The position numbers and the translations under genes were made by a program. Of a stretch of DNA of 64,000 nt, positions 10,443-28,490 are shown piece by piece (position 1 is the stretch's first letter; the number at the start of each line of letters is the position of its first letter). Origin of the DNA: Muricea muricata (taxonomy: Eukaryota > Cnidaria > Anthozoa > Malacalcyonacea > Plexauridae); assembly GCA_963855995.1 (NCBI GenBank), contig OY979716.1, forward strand, positions 89,739,042 to 89,803,041, written 5' to 3'. The notes beneath the pieces were generated by a model that was not told the DNA's origin, ran no database searches, and was given only the letters and a program-made list of their open reading frames with translations.

Positions 10443-13400
10443 TGAATTGTCATGTTATAGGTAGCTATTTATTTGAGTGGATACGCGAATACGTGGATAC
10501 GCAGTGATTAGTATTGTGAGAACGAGGCATACAGTTAATTGACATGAATAAGTTAAATTGTCATGTTAAGGTAGCTATTTATTTGAGTGGATACGCGGAT
10601 ACGTGGATACGCACGCAGTGATTAGTATTTTGAGAACGAGGCATACATTTAATTGACATGAATAAGTTAAATTGTAATGTTATAGGTGGCTATTTATTTG
10701 AGTGGATACGCGGATACGTGGATACGCGGTGATTAGTATTCTGAGAACGAGGCATGCAGTTAATTGACATGAATAAGTTAAATTGTCATGTTATAGGTAG
10801 CTATTTATTTGAGTGGATACGCGGATACGTGGATACGCACGCAGTGATTAGTATTTTGAGAACGAGGCATACATTTAATTGACATGAATAAGTTAAATTG
10901 TAATGTTATAGGTGGCTATTTATTTGAGTGGATACGCGGTACGTGGATACGCAGTGATTAGTATTCTGAGAACGAGACATGCAGTTAATTGACATGAATA
11001 AGTTAAATTGTCATGTTATAGGTAGCTATTTATTTGAGTGGATACGCGGATACGTGGATACGCAGTGATTAGCATTTTGAGAACGAGGCATACAGTTAAT
11101 TGACATGAATAAGTTAAATTGTCATGTTATAGGTAGCTATTTATTTGAGTGGATACGTGGATACGTAGTGATTAGTATTGTGAGAACGAGACATGCAGTT
11201 AATTGACATGAATAAGTTAAATTGTCATGTTATAGGTAGCAATTTATTTGAGTGGATACGCGGATACGTGGATACGCAGTGATTAGTATTTTGAGAACGA
11301 GGCATACATTTAATTGACATGAACAAGTTAAATTGTAATGTTATAGGTGGCTATTTATTTGAGTGGATACGCGGATACGTGGATACGCAATGATTAGTAT
11401 TTTGAGAACGAGGCATACGGTTAATTGACGTGAATAAGTTAAATTGTCATGTTATAGGTGGCTATTTATTTGAGTGGATACGTGGATACGCAGTGATTAG
11501 TATTGTGAGAACGAGGCATACCGTTAATTGACATGAATAAGTTAAATTGTCATGTTATAGGTAGCTATTTATTTGAGTGGATACGCGGATACGTGGATAC
11601 GCACGCAGTGATTAGTATTTTGAGAACGAGGCATACATTTAATTGACATGAATAAGTTAAATTGTAATGTTATAGGTGGCTATTTATTTGAGTGGATACG
11701 CGGATACGTGGATACGCAGTGATTAGTATTCTGAGAACGAGACATGCAGTTAATTGACATGAATAAGTTAAATTGTCATGTTATAGGTAATAATTTATTT
11801 GAGTGGATACGCGGATACGTGGATACGCAGTGATTAGTATTTTGAGAACGAGGCATACATTTAATTGACATGAATAAGTTAAATTGTCATGTTACAGGTA
11901 GCTATTTATTTGAATGGATACGTGGATACGCAGTGATTAGTATTGTGAGAACGAGGCATACAGTTAATTGACATGAATAAGTTAAATTGTCGTCTTATAG
12001 GTAACTATTTATTTGAGTGGATACGCGGATACGTGGATAAGCAGTGATTAGTATTTTGAGAACGAGGCATACATTTAATTGACATGAATAAGTTAAATTG
12101 TAATGTCATAGGTGGCTATTTATTTGAGTGGATACGCGGATACGTAGTGATTAGTATTCTGAGAATGAGGCATGCAGTTAATTGACATGAATAAGTTAAA
12201 TTGTCATGTTATAGGTAGCTATTTATTTGAGTGGATAAGCGGATACGTGGATACGCAATGATTAGTATTTTGAGAACGAGGCATACATTTAATTGACATG
12301 AATAAGTTAAATTGTCATGTTATAGGTAGCTATTTATTTGAGTGGGTACGCGGATACGTGGATACGCAGTGATTAGTATTTTGAGAATGAGGCATGCATT
12401 TAATTGACATGAATAAGTTAAATTGTCATGTTATAGGTAGCTATTTATTTGAATGGATACGTGGATACGCAGTGATTAGTATTGTGAGAACGAGGCATAC
12501 AGTTAATTGACATGAATAAGTTAAATTGTCGTCTTATAGGTAACTATTTATTTGAGTGGATACGCGGATACGTGGATACGCAGTGATTAGTATTTTGAGA
12601 ACGAGGCATACATTTAATTGACATGAATAAGTTAAATTGTAATGTCATAGGTGGCTATTTATTTGAGTGGATACGCGGATACGTAGTGATTAGTATTCTG
12701 AGGATGAGGCATGCAGTTAATTGACATGAATAAGTTAAATTGTCATGTTATAGGTAGCTATTTATTTGAGTGGATAAGCGGATACGTGGATACGCAATGA
12801 TTAGTATTTTGAGAACGAGGCATACATTTAATTGACATGAATAAGTTAAATTGTCATGTTATAGGTAGCTATTTATTTGAGTGGATACGTGGATACGCAG
12901 TGATTAGTATTTCGAGAACGAGGCATAAATTTAATTGACATGAATAAGTTAAATTGTCATGTTATAGGTAGCTATTTATTTGAGTGGGTACGCGGATACG
13001 TGGATACGCAGTGATTAGTATTTTGAGAACGAGGCATGCAGTTAATTGACATGAATAAGTTAAATTGTAATGTTATAGGTGGCTATTTATTTGGGTGGAT
13101 ACGCGGATACGTAGTGATTAGTATTCTGAGAATGAGGCATGCAGTTAATTGACATGAATAAGTTAAATTGTCATGTTATAGGTAGCTATTTATTTGAGTG
13201 GATACGCGGATACGTGGATACGCAATGATTAGTATTTTGAGAACGAGGCATACATTTAATTGACATGAATAAGTTAAATTGTAATGTTATAGGTAGCTAT
13301 TTATTTGAGTGGATACGCGGATACGTGGATACGCAATGATTAGTATTTTGAGAACGAGGCATACATTTAATTGACATGAATAAGTTAAATTGTAATGTTA

Positions 13401-13480
13401 TAGGTAGCTATTTATTTGAGTGGATACGCGGATACGTGGATACGCAGTGAATTGTATTTTGAGAACGAGGCGTACAGTTA
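10443..13480 (+). repeat. Satellite array, ~110-bp monomer, about 28 copies
   Basis: Each monomer contains AAATTGTCATGTTATAGGTA, CTATTTATTTGAGTGG, a short internal repeat of GGATACG(C/T), GCAGTGATTAGTATT and GAGAACGAGGCATAC. Monomer lengths range from about 100 to 115 bp because the internal GGATACG block gains or loses units. Several sequence types alternate (for example TCATG versus TAATG, GTAGC versus GTGGC). A rare variant, CGTCTTATAGGTAAC, recurs at 11991 and 12530, revealing a higher-order period of 539 bp (five monomers). There is no coding potential. Confidence 0.95.
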
Positions 13481-13616
13481 TTTAACATAAATACGGACGG
13501 AGTAACCCTAACCCTAATACTCAAAGAGTTAGTTATTTTGAGAACGAGGCATACAATTAGTTTAGCATTAATAGATCAATATCTCACGTAAACAGAATCG
13601 TTTGTTTAACACTGCT

Positions 13617-13775
13617 TTTACATATTGATATGTAATCATAGTTTATCATATTGATGTGTAACTTTACATATTGATATGTAATCATAGTTTATCATATTGA
13701 TAAACTATCATATTGAAATCATAGTTTATCATATTGATAAACTATCATATTGAAATCATAGTTTATCATATTGAT
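13617..13775. repeat. Palindromic 36-bp tandem repeat at a LINE 5' junction
   Basis: Units built from ATCATAGTTTATCATATTGA and its partial inverse (TGATAAACTATCATATTGAA) repeat about three times, preceded by related CATATTGATATGTAATCAT units. The last unit runs straight into the LINE fragment, whose first codons use the same CATATTGATAAACTATG. The repeat therefore seems to have grown from the truncated LINE end. Confidence 0.7.
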
Positions 13776-14342
13776 AAACTATGTAAGAAAGTTGCATCTG
13801 CTATTGGTGCACTAAAGCGTGTTAGATCATTCATAACTATAGATGCATTCACACAAATATACCAAAGTCTCATTCAGCCTCATTTCGACTATTGCTGTAC
13901 GGTATGGGATGGCCTTGGTGAAACACTGAGTACTAAATTGCAAAAATTGCAAAACCGAGCAGCAAGAGTCGTCATGAGATCAAGTTATGATACCGACGCA
14001 AGTGTTTTATTAGATACTCTGCGTTGGGATAACTTGTCTTTAAGACGACAAAAGTTTAAACTAGGTCTTATGTTTAAAACACTTAAGAGTAATGCGCCCA
14101 GTTATTTACAAGAATTTTTTTCCATTCGTGAAACTGGGTATAACTTAAGAGACTCTGAAATGAGGCTGAATGTGCCTAAGCCAAGAACAAATTACTTAAA
14201 ACGAAGCTTTTGTTACAGTGGCGCACTGTTGTGGAATAGCCTTCCTCAAGAAATTAGAATGCTACAAACACAGGCTAAATTTAAAGAAGCAGTAAATAAG
14301 TATTACAATGAACAGACGAGCCCCCACACGGCAATCTTGTAA
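13774..14342 (+). pseudogene. LINE RT C-terminal fragment (5'-truncated copy)
   Basis: The protein carries the post-catalytic region of CR1/L2-like reverse transcriptases: ALKRVRSFI, IYQSLIQPHFDYCCTVWDG, KLQKLQNRAARVV, LRWDNLSLRR, and finally LLWNSLPQEIR. No catalytic motifs (A-C) are present because the copy is truncated at its 5' end, as usual for LINE insertions. The 3' flank has CAATCTTGTAATCTTGTATG and AATAAATTT soon after the stop, probably the element's tail. The frame is intact for about 190 codons, so the insertion is not very old. Confidence 0.88.
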
Positions 14343-14587
14343 TCTTGTATGATATAATAAATTTAAGAGACATTAATTGCTTTTAAAATGTGTATTGAAA
14401 AATTATTAACAACATTAAACTATAAATTATACTAATCACTAATGTAAGCCCACTAAAATACTGAAAATTTGAGACTAATTATTATGACAATGTCGAATAA
14501 TAACACATAAATAAGATATAGAAGAGTTTAAATGTTCGCTAATGAGAAATGTTCATGTGTTACTTTGCACAGTATAGTCTTCACACC

Positions 14588-15007
14588 TTACATGTTAAAT
14601 TGCTCCTCGGTTAACAGGTTCTGATTGCGAAGCAACCTTCGAATGCTTGCCGATATAGCCTTGTGACATGGTCGATGGTAGTTATTCTCGAAATCCGATC
14701 TTGTGCATAAAAATTCGCTGGGCCATTCTGCAAATTGACTGGGTATTTTCTGTACAAAGATATGCGTTGGTTTCGAGGATCTAGCGACTCTAACATTAAT
14801 GGTGCGGCCATAGTCAATCTTCAGTTGTTCCGTCGCATTCATGAACTCTTCATTTGATATTCCCCTAGTCAAACGGGGGCCGCTTTGAACGAATGCCCTG
14901 TATGTTACAACAGGACCAGGAAATACCAGAATTCCCGACTTTACATTTGCGATGCTTGGCTGCGGCCATTCCGGATCACGGGTGTCATTGGTTATGGATT
15001 TAAGAAA
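14588..15007 (-). CDS. Unrecognised terminal exon, 139 codons
   Basis: A frame runs from a splice acceptor (TTTTTAG ending at 15008) to a stop at 14588 and is exactly 140 codons including the stop. It starts FLKSITNDTRDPEWPQPS and contains GILVFPGPVVTYRAFVQSG, KPTHIFVQKIP and HKAISASIRRLLRNQNLL. I do not recognise the family, and no catalytic motif or membrane segment is evident. The 15036 terminus of the large transposon lies only 28 bp upstream of the acceptor, so the transposon may have landed in the preceding intron and separated this exon from its gene. Alternatively it is the end of another decayed mobile element. Confidence 0.45.
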   Translation of the reverse strand, partial: FLKSITNDTRDPEWPQPSIANVKSGILVFPGPVVTYRAFVQSGPRLTRGISNEEFMNATEQLKIDYGRTINVRVARSSKPTHIFVQKIPSQFAEWPSEFLCTRSDFENNYHRPCHKAISASIRRLLRNQNLLTEEQFNM

Positions 15008-15035
15008 CTAAAAAGATTTCAAAAAATAGCAATTA

Positions 15036-15860
<825 letters not shown>

Positions 15861-16017
15861 TGCTTTGTACATTGATATAAATACAAATCTAGGCCATGGT
15901 CTACCTAGAATTTAAGTATTTACAAATATATACGACATAAAAATGCAAAACTGCCATCCTTGTTTGTCCTGCATTTAGACTATAGAAATTAGGAATTAAA
16001 TTACTAAGAAGTCTACT

Positions 16018-16200
16018 TTATAAAAAGTTAGGATTGGAAATTGTCTGAAATAAGTGACCGAAGTTTTGTAAAATCTTTGTTAATCTAATTTCCATTGGAA
16101 AGCTATTAAAACTTCTTGTTCCAACAAAGTCAAAACTTTGCTTTGCAACTTCCAATTTTAGCCGTGGTATTTTAATCATGGTGTTGCTGTTTCTTGTCAC
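16018..16200 (-). pseudogene. LINE RT C-terminal remnant
   Basis: A short frame with GRVTRNSN, IPRLKLEVAKQSFDFVGTRS, FNSFPMEIR and a terminal FGHLFQTI matches the extreme C-terminus of CR1/jockey RTs, where the pattern is basic-KQSF-F-GA-WNSLP. It lies inside the large transposon, downstream of the transposase gene. It is most likely a 5'-truncated LINE insertion. The frame upstream of it does not show RT motifs. Confidence 0.6.
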
Positions 16201-16881
16201 CCTTCCATGGTTTTGCATGCATATTAAAAAAATTGTCAAAAATTTGACTATTTACTTGCTTTTCAAGACATTTCTTGATGAGTAAACAGCTCTGCGGTTG
16301 AATCTCATTCGTGATGCATTTAAGGTGGTTATTTCCAGTCATACTCTTTCCTCTAACATGGATCGAGAGATACCAGTCGATCCTTCCGAGTTTTAGTATA
16401 AGAAACTTAACGGGCCTGCACAAGTTAAAATTGGAAGTATTATCAAAGCATGTCTCAGTACCTAATGTACAGTACATGTTTAAGAACCTGATGTGCATGT
16501 TTGAGTACCTAAAAACTCCAGTTGTAACAATATTTCCTGGTGGCTCACAAAAATTGGACTGGACTTAGAATTTTGACCCCCACGGTAACTAGGCTCTGGA
16601 GAACGAGAAAATGTAATAGAGACACTAACACTGCATTCCAATTGGTTATTTTGTTTGCGCAATGCGAATGCACAAGTTCATCGCTCGATCAGGGATATTT
16701 TTATCATTTCTGGAAATATTCCGCACAATGTCAAATTCCTTTTTTGTTGAAGGATAACGATCACACTATCCTTTGAAATCTTATGAAGTTACGCTTCTGG
16801 TAGATCATCAATCTGTGACAGAGTAATTTCATTATCAATGCATATCAAACAGAACCATGGCAGGAATCAGAGTTGGTGTCC

Positions 16882-19800
16882 CTATTGCATTGGGCGACTG
16901 TCTTTCAAGAACTCTTCCATAATATCGTTCAAGTGGTATTTCACAGGAACATAACTCTTCGCTGATTGATTCTGCTTTAAATGCAACACATTGAAATCTA
17001 CCAAGTCGTCGGTGGACACAAAATGGGCAACTTCTGGATCAACGTGTTGGACAAAGTAGGCCTGATGCATTTCATCGAACGAGTGGGTTTCGAACAGTGA
17101 CAATTCAAAGTACACATGCTCCTCAATGAGCCAGATCTTTTTTAATTCGCCAAAGATAGGAAGCAAGGGTTCCTCAGCCACATCCACGACAAGCATTGTG
17201 GTTTTGGTGTACTTGGTACCATTTAAAGTTATCCAACTTGTGGTGTAAACCTTTTCCAGGGTGATACCAGGCAATAATCCCAACTCCTTGAATTTTTCTT
17301 GTAAAGCCTTTACCTCGTCTTTGTTGACTTGATTAACAACGCCACACTTCTTTTCCGTAGCAAAAAGTGGATGGGACCCGGGTCTCTCCAATGAAGCACC
17401 GAAATTGCAACACTCGAACATTTGATGTCTTCTTGCTAATGAAACAGGCAGATTCTTGAAGTTTTGCCTCCTCTCTAACTCCTTAAAGTACCTATGGGCT
17501 GATTCAAAGGTGAAGCAGGATGTTCGCATCATAGGGCCAAGAAGTCGTATCATACCGGGAATGTGGACGAGGTAATGCTGCTTAGGAATAACGTTCTTGT
17601 TGGGAAAGAGCTCCTTAAAGGTTGCAAGGTGTTTTGCTATAAGCTCTTGGAAAAACGTAACAGTCCCGTCTTTAATAACTGGGGCGAACACTATGTTCAC
17701 AATCTGGATAAGTTCCACCAGAAATAAGTAATACTCGTTGTCGAAATCTATCATAGGATCGACGATGAACGGCAAGATACGTAGAAATAGCCTTGTCTGG
17801 GAAGCACTGTACTTAACCTTATAGCCTTCTGCTGTCTGGAACACAGATTCCCTGATAGGCCCAGGTTTGTCGCTCTGCTCGCTGTATCCATAGTTGTGAT
17901 TATTAATCGCACCGTTGAGTTGTAAAAGGGTTAATTTACCTGTCTGGATGAAGTAAAGAAGGATTAATCTAACTTCATTTTGGACTGTACCTTCTAAAAG
18001 TGTGTGCATTACATCCTGGGGAAGTTGTTTCGTGACATCTAAATCTGGAAGATTGCACAATGCACTTCGCTTATTAATACCATAGGTTGTGCACAAATCA
18101 CATCTCACTGCGTCGGTTGGAGCATTTTCGATGTCTTCACATTCTTTGTCGTATCTAGCCTGTGTACGCATCACAAGCGCCTCTTCGAAGAATTCCTGTT
18201 GCATTTTCAGAAATAAGCAGTAACATGTTCCACATTTGTTTATAGAAAATCCTACACCCTCTTTGTAACCACCCCACAAGTGTTGTCCCAAAGTATCTCC
18301 AGCGCATGCCAATACCTTGCCGAACACAATTCTTTCAATGCCATTTACTGTCATCATACTACCACCATGAAGGATATTAATGTCCTTAATTATTGGTTCC
18401 AGAATGCGTTCAATGCCATATTTCTTGACATAATTGGCATTGACAATTGCAAGTAGACGAACAGCAGCTAGCTTGGACCGAAACTTTGGAGTGAAATTTG
18501 CTAAAGTATAGTAAAACATGTCTACCTTGTGAATGCCAGCTTTGCTGCCCAGAGGATTACACACTTCAAGCTCGTCGTGATAGAGAATTATCACCAACGC
18601 ATCAGGATGATCCTTAAAGTAGTTATCATTCTGAAAAATGGAACCATCGCAAATGTCATAAAGCACATCCTTTTCACTACATTTCGCTTTTTTTAAAATA
18701 ATTGAGGCTATCTTTTTGTTTGCCAACAATTGCTGTAAACTTTCCAGAATTGGTATATATATGAAACTTTCATCTTGCGCACTGATCACGCGTTTGGGGC
18801 CTTTCTTTCTCCTCACATACCTTGTGCCAAGACAAATTTTCTTGTAACCAACATAGTTAAAATTCTTCTTTATATATGCTGCATGTAGTGCCTCAGTTTC
18901 AATTCCAGAAAAAGGGGCTGGAATATTATCCAGTGCTTCAAGTAGTTCAGCTTGATGATTCTTTTCACATGGATCCAAGGTAGCGACAACTTGTTGCTTG
19001 ACATAAGTCAAAACCTGGTCTATCAAGCAGGTAGTACTTTCCTGGATGTCACACATAGCAGTCTACATGGAAAAAATATTTTCTTTCACTTGACATACTC
19101 TAATATTGCATCCCTCAAAAACCTTTGAGGACATTTGAGAAAATATGTACCCACCTGTGGTATTTTGTTCTGTTCTTTAATTCTTAAAAGAAAGGATGCT
19201 GCACTTCGTTGAATACCCACCATGTCAATCTACAAAAAAACTAAACTAAATAGAAAACTAAACTACAGTATGTCCTATTTAGTAGCAGTACAGGCAAAAT
19301 TCTCAATAAAATATTTACAGCACCCTAAAAAAATTTGGAGAAAGTATTGCAGTCATTTATTTAAAACTATAATATCGGTAATAAATTGGGAATATGCATG
19401 CAATAATAAACATTGCAGTATAAGCAGAGGTTCTAGCTGTTATTATATACAATTGATATTCAATGTATTCATTTGTAACTAGTAGACTGGCAATGATGTC
19501 ACAATTTGTAAATTAAATACTGTACTTAACATAACACTTAAATAAATGAAGCTTCAATATTTATACAGTATGTATTTTCAAAAAATGTTTGTGGTTCACT
19601 TTGTAAAAAGTGTTTCACTTTGTAAAAGTTTCTTTGTTCTGAAATACTGTAATTAATAAAATGGAATCACACTGTACTAACACCCAGGCAAGGTATTACA
19701 GACCTTTTGATTATAAATACATGTAAACAGTAAAGAACAAATCATATAATTTTGAGTAATGTGCTTTGCATAATTTAAAAATTATTTTTACACAAATTTC

Positions 19801-21287
19801 ACAGGGTTTAGCAAAAAAACAAAAACCAAACTTGAAATGAGGAAGTGGACAAATTGGTCACTTTGCAGCCATCATCACATGTCGTAAATGAGTGAAATCC
19901 AAGAGAGACATATGCATTTATTACCTGTTGTTAATTGCTAAGGTATTTTGCAACCTCTCCAGAAAATATAAGAGTTCAAACTATGGTAGTCACATTGAAC
20001 AAAACATAATAATACATATGTACATGCATATACATTTTTAATTAATTTTGATCAAAGGCAGTTAGTAATTATGAGAAATTTCAATTAGTGCTCTGGCAAG
20101 AATTCAACCCACACTCCTGTTTTCAAAAGCAGTATTCAGGTTACTAAACAAGCTTTAGCTGCATGACCAATATAAGTACATGCAACTACAATCCTGGCCA
20201 AAACCTTGACAGCAGTTGCAGTTATCTGATATTAATGACCTTCCCACTCCCCCACCGTTCAATGTTGGTGTGAGAGTTATAACTACTTCCCAAATGTCAA
20301 ATGCCAAGAGTGTTTTATGTCTGCAGCCTGCACTGATTTTTGGAGTAAAAATTTTACACTTCTGTTTAACCAGGGCCATGGGAATATGATAAAGCTGTGT
20401 ATGGGAGCTTGAAGATAAGCACCAAAGGCACAAGCTGCTGGTAGAGGGCCCTGGAGGCTTGCTTTCCAAGAAAAAAATCTGACTCTCTGAAACATATCTT
20501 TGTGCATCTTTGAGTCAGATTTACCTCATGTCTTACAAAGATATTGTTATGATAATCCACAAAAGTGTATACTTGTACAGTATATCTTCAGTAAATTATA
20601 TATTGAGCTAGGACAAAGAAAGATTCAATTTTTCTCTGTGATCTAGCTGTATTGATCTGCATTAAGCAAACCAACAATGTATGCAATTTACCTAGAATGT
20701 TAATGGGGGCTCAGCCCTCTGCTTAAAAAGGTGGGGGGCCTCAACCCTCCCTTTCTTGTTCCTTATGGCCATGTATTTAACCATAAACCACACACGTAAC
20801 ATATTACATACTATAATAAAAATCGAGTAAGTCTATAAGGCCATGTGATAACACACGAAAATAACAAGATAAATTAATACAACAACGAATAAAATACATA
20901 AAATTAAATACCTGATCTGCCTCCTGGAGATTTTCATCCACATCTCTGTTTCCCATGACGTTAACATTATCGACATCATTGTCTTGGTCAGAGTCATTGC
21001 TTGAATCTTCGTCATTTTGTCTGTCCTGCCTTTTGCCAGTTGAATTGCCTTCTCGCTGAATTCCTGCTTGCTGGTCATATATTTCTCGATGTTTTTTGTA
21101 CACATGTTTGTAAAAAGAATTGTACTTCTCAAAAATTGCCGGACAAGTGACAACCATCAACATTACAAGTCACTCGAAAATTTGTCTCATTTCGATGAAC
21201 AATAAAATAATGGTTTAATAAAGCTCGTAAAGTTAGCGATTTAAATGCCTCACAACACAAGCAAGGGAAAATCCCAGTGCCATCCAT
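16882..21287 (-). CDS. C2H2-finger EnSpm/CACTA-like transposase (3 exons)
   Basis: Exons on the minus strand: 21287-20912, 19229-19155 (75 nt) and 19062-16882. Every junction is GT-AG and in phase 0. Exon 1 begins MDGTGIFPCLCC and encodes two C2H2 fingers (CLCC with HYFIVH; CNVDGC with HVYKKH), then an acidic tract. A one-base frame disruption lies near 21133-21144, between the Cys and His halves of finger 2. Exon 2 encodes AASFLLRIKEQNKIPQ. Exon 3 (724 codons from its own ATG) holds the transposase core: YHDELEVCNPLGSK (D161), PQDVMHTLLEGT (D348) and FTFESAHRYFK (E518). These are candidate acidic triad residues. A CGTCYC pair near residue 275 could bind zinc. The same architecture (N-terminal C2H2 pair plus this core) is known to me from uncharacterised fish and invertebrate proteins. 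The frameshift may be real decay or a sequencing error. Confidence 0.75.
19230..20911 (-). other. First intron of the transposase gene
   Basis: About 1.7 kb of AT-rich sequence between the C2H2 exon and the small 75-nt exon. I see no coding motif or long repeat here. Open frames at 20155-20560 lack any recognisable domain. A GGGGGCTCAGCCCTC and GGGGGGCCTCAACCCTCC pair near 20705-20755 is a small GC-rich repeat. Confidence 0.5.
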
Positions 21288-22340
21288 TTACACCAAAATT
21301 TTGCTAAAATCCAATGCATAATTCATATAAAACAAAAGAGAATAACAAACTTCGTAATTTGCTAATATGGCAGATATGGACAATTATGGATTGATAGGGA
21401 CTTGTTGCTTCCACTAGAGAAAGTACAACTTTCAGCAGCCAAGGGAAATTCTTTGAAAAAAAGGAATATTGTGACCGTTTGTGACCGCTGTGGCGCTGTC
21501 AGCGTTGTTATTGCGCAAAAGTGACATTTCTTGAAAAGTATTGGTAGAATGAGGCATGGTAGTTTCTTAAAATATTGTTAATTTTATCATAAATGTGAAA
21601 CAAATTGTCAAAATTCCCAAATAGCAAAATTTAAGGAAATTCCCGCCAAAATTGAAATCGTGCTGTTTCATTGGCCGGCCCTGATTTACTCATTTGAGTG
21701 ACGGATTTATCTCCTCCATTTTTTTGAATTTCTGGTTACTGCTTGTCTGTTCAAAGTGAACGAAAAGATTCGTGTTTTAACAAACAAAGCCTGGTTTACA
21801 CGAACAGTAAAGCCTAGTTTACACAATCAAGTTTTAAACTATGTGCGGATTAAACTTGCTCGTGTGAAAGGTTTACAAATTTTTATTCAAAAAGCTTTCT
21901 TTGACCAATTAATTTTGCTTGTGTACACTGCTGCTAAATGAAGTTTGGAACCAAATGAAGTTTGTCATATTTTTCTTTCATTGCATTCACACGAGCAAAT
22001 TCCACTGTATGGCAATTTTGTTTGACAGGTGTAACTGTTTTAAAGCTGGCATGGTAGTTTCAAACACTGAAAAACACTTGCTAATGAAAATTTTTTTCAT
22101 GTTTTCATTGCCTTTTCTGGCTATTGTACATGCAGTAATATTGCCTGATCATATCGCCATATACCTTCATTGCATATACCTACTTAATGGACATTTTTTC
22201 CCGAAAATTGAGAAAATAGATCGAAATGAACCCTAACCGTATCACGCAATCAAAATGATGTCAAACTCAGACCACTCAGATAACTTATTTTGTAATGGTC
22301 GACTTATGCAGTATATAAGCTTTATGTAAACTATTCAGGT
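21288..22340. promoter_or_regulatory. Shared intergenic region of two divergent genes
   Basis: About 1 kb separates the start of the minus-strand C2H2/transposase gene from the start of the plus-strand SAMD3-like gene, so it must hold promoters for both. Visible elements are an inverted CCAAT box (ATTGG near 21670), a near duplication of GTTTACACGA and GTTTACACAA (about 21790-21825), and TATATAAG at 22312. That TATA lies only 22 bp before the first ATG, so it may not be the functional box. An upstream non-coding exon is possible because TTCAG precedes the ATG by two bases. Confidence 0.4.
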
Positions 22341-27482
<5,142 letters not shown>

Positions 27483-27639
27483 TACATGCCTTCAGCGTTT
27501 TGTTAATTGAACGTCCAACAAAATTTATGATGCAGTTTCCCATGTAGCTCTCGCCCAGGCCAATTAAGAATTATTGCTTACCACAAAATTATTATTGAAA
27601 AATGCTTGCATGCATGGTGAGATCTCTTCCCGGAAGCAA

Positions 27640-28161
27640 AAATTCTTGAAAAATTTTTTTGTCTAAAGATATTTTCTTGACAAGAATTTTTACTTGCCAG
27701 CCATGCTGACTAACAATTTTTTATTTAGCAATATTCTACTAAATATTAGCAATAATATTCTTAAATTAAGAATTTTATTCTCAATAAGAATTCTTACGTG
27801 GTAAAAAAATCTTAATAATTCTTGCCTAGAAATATTTCCTTGATAAGGAATCTTTAATTGCCATTCTGACTAGCAATTTTTTACTTAGCAATATTCTACT
27901 TAAAACTAGCAATAATATTCCTAGATTAAAAATTTTATTCTTGATAAGAACTTTCCCGAAGTAAAAAATTCTTACAGAGAATTCTTGCCTAGAAAAGAAA
28001 TTCTTGTTAAGAATTCTTAGCTAGAAATATTTTCTTAAATTATTCTTAGCAAGAAATTTTTTCTTGCCATTCTGACCAGCAACAAATTGCTTTTTTTGAG
28101 AAATTGTTTGCTCAAAACAAGTATCTTTTTTCTTAAAATAAGAATTGCAATTTTTGCTGTG
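27640..28161. repeat. Right subterminal repeats and terminus of the two-gene transposon
   Basis: Dense TTCTTG, AAGAATT and CAAGAA motifs. A ~160-bp block containing CTGACTAACAATTTTTTA and TAGCAATATTCTAC is duplicated in tandem (from about 27705 and again from about 27860). The outermost bases TTTTTGCTGTG mirror the left terminus. This matches the subterminal structure on the left side in motif content, though not base for base. Confidence 0.72.
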
Positions 28162-28213
28162 TAGTCGTTTTAAATATTAAATGGAGCAGTTGTTTCACCT
28201 AAGGTTATAGCTA

Positions 28214-28490
28214 CACAGCAAAATTGAAAATTCTTGACAAGAATAAAATTCTTGCTGAATTCTTATTTCAAGCAAAATGTTTCTTAAAATAAGTATTCTT
28301 ACCAAGAACTATGTGTTTCTTAAAATAAGAAAATACTTTCTCACCAAGAATATTGAAGAAACTCGATATTCTTAAAATAAGAAAATATATTCTTATCATG
28401 AACATCAAAGAAGTAAATTTTCCTTAAACAAGAATATTGCACTGGCAACAACTGTTTTTCTTAAAATAAGAAAAGTTCTTATGGTACTGA
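28214..28490 (+). mobile_element. Second, related transposon end (left-type terminus)
   Basis: It begins CACAGCAAAATTGAAAATTC, preceded by TA, and continues with TTCTTGACAAGAATAAAATTC and repeated TTCTTAAAATAAGAAAA. This is the same terminus and subterminal style as the element ending at 28161. No matching right end with TTTTGCTGTG was found downstream, so this is a solo end, a truncated copy or a non-autonomous relative. Confidence 0.6.

Noticed and set aside
10443-13480. Regular repeats that might suggest a CRISPR array
   Set aside because: Monomers are about 110 bp, contiguous and without unique spacers, in a eukaryotic context. This is a satellite.
13503-13517. Telomere-like CCCTAACCCTAA at the end of the satellite
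   Set aside because: Only about two repeats are present, and the satellite and LINE sequence continue around it. It is too short to call an interstitial telomere.
20155-20560. Overlapping minus-strand frames up to 104 codons
   Set aside because: They lie in the first intron of the transposase gene, have no domain and no fitting splice phase.
22312-22319. TATATAAG as a TATA box for the SAMD3-like gene
   Set aside because: It is only 22 bp before the ATG, which would put transcription start at or after the start codon. I left it as a possibility only.
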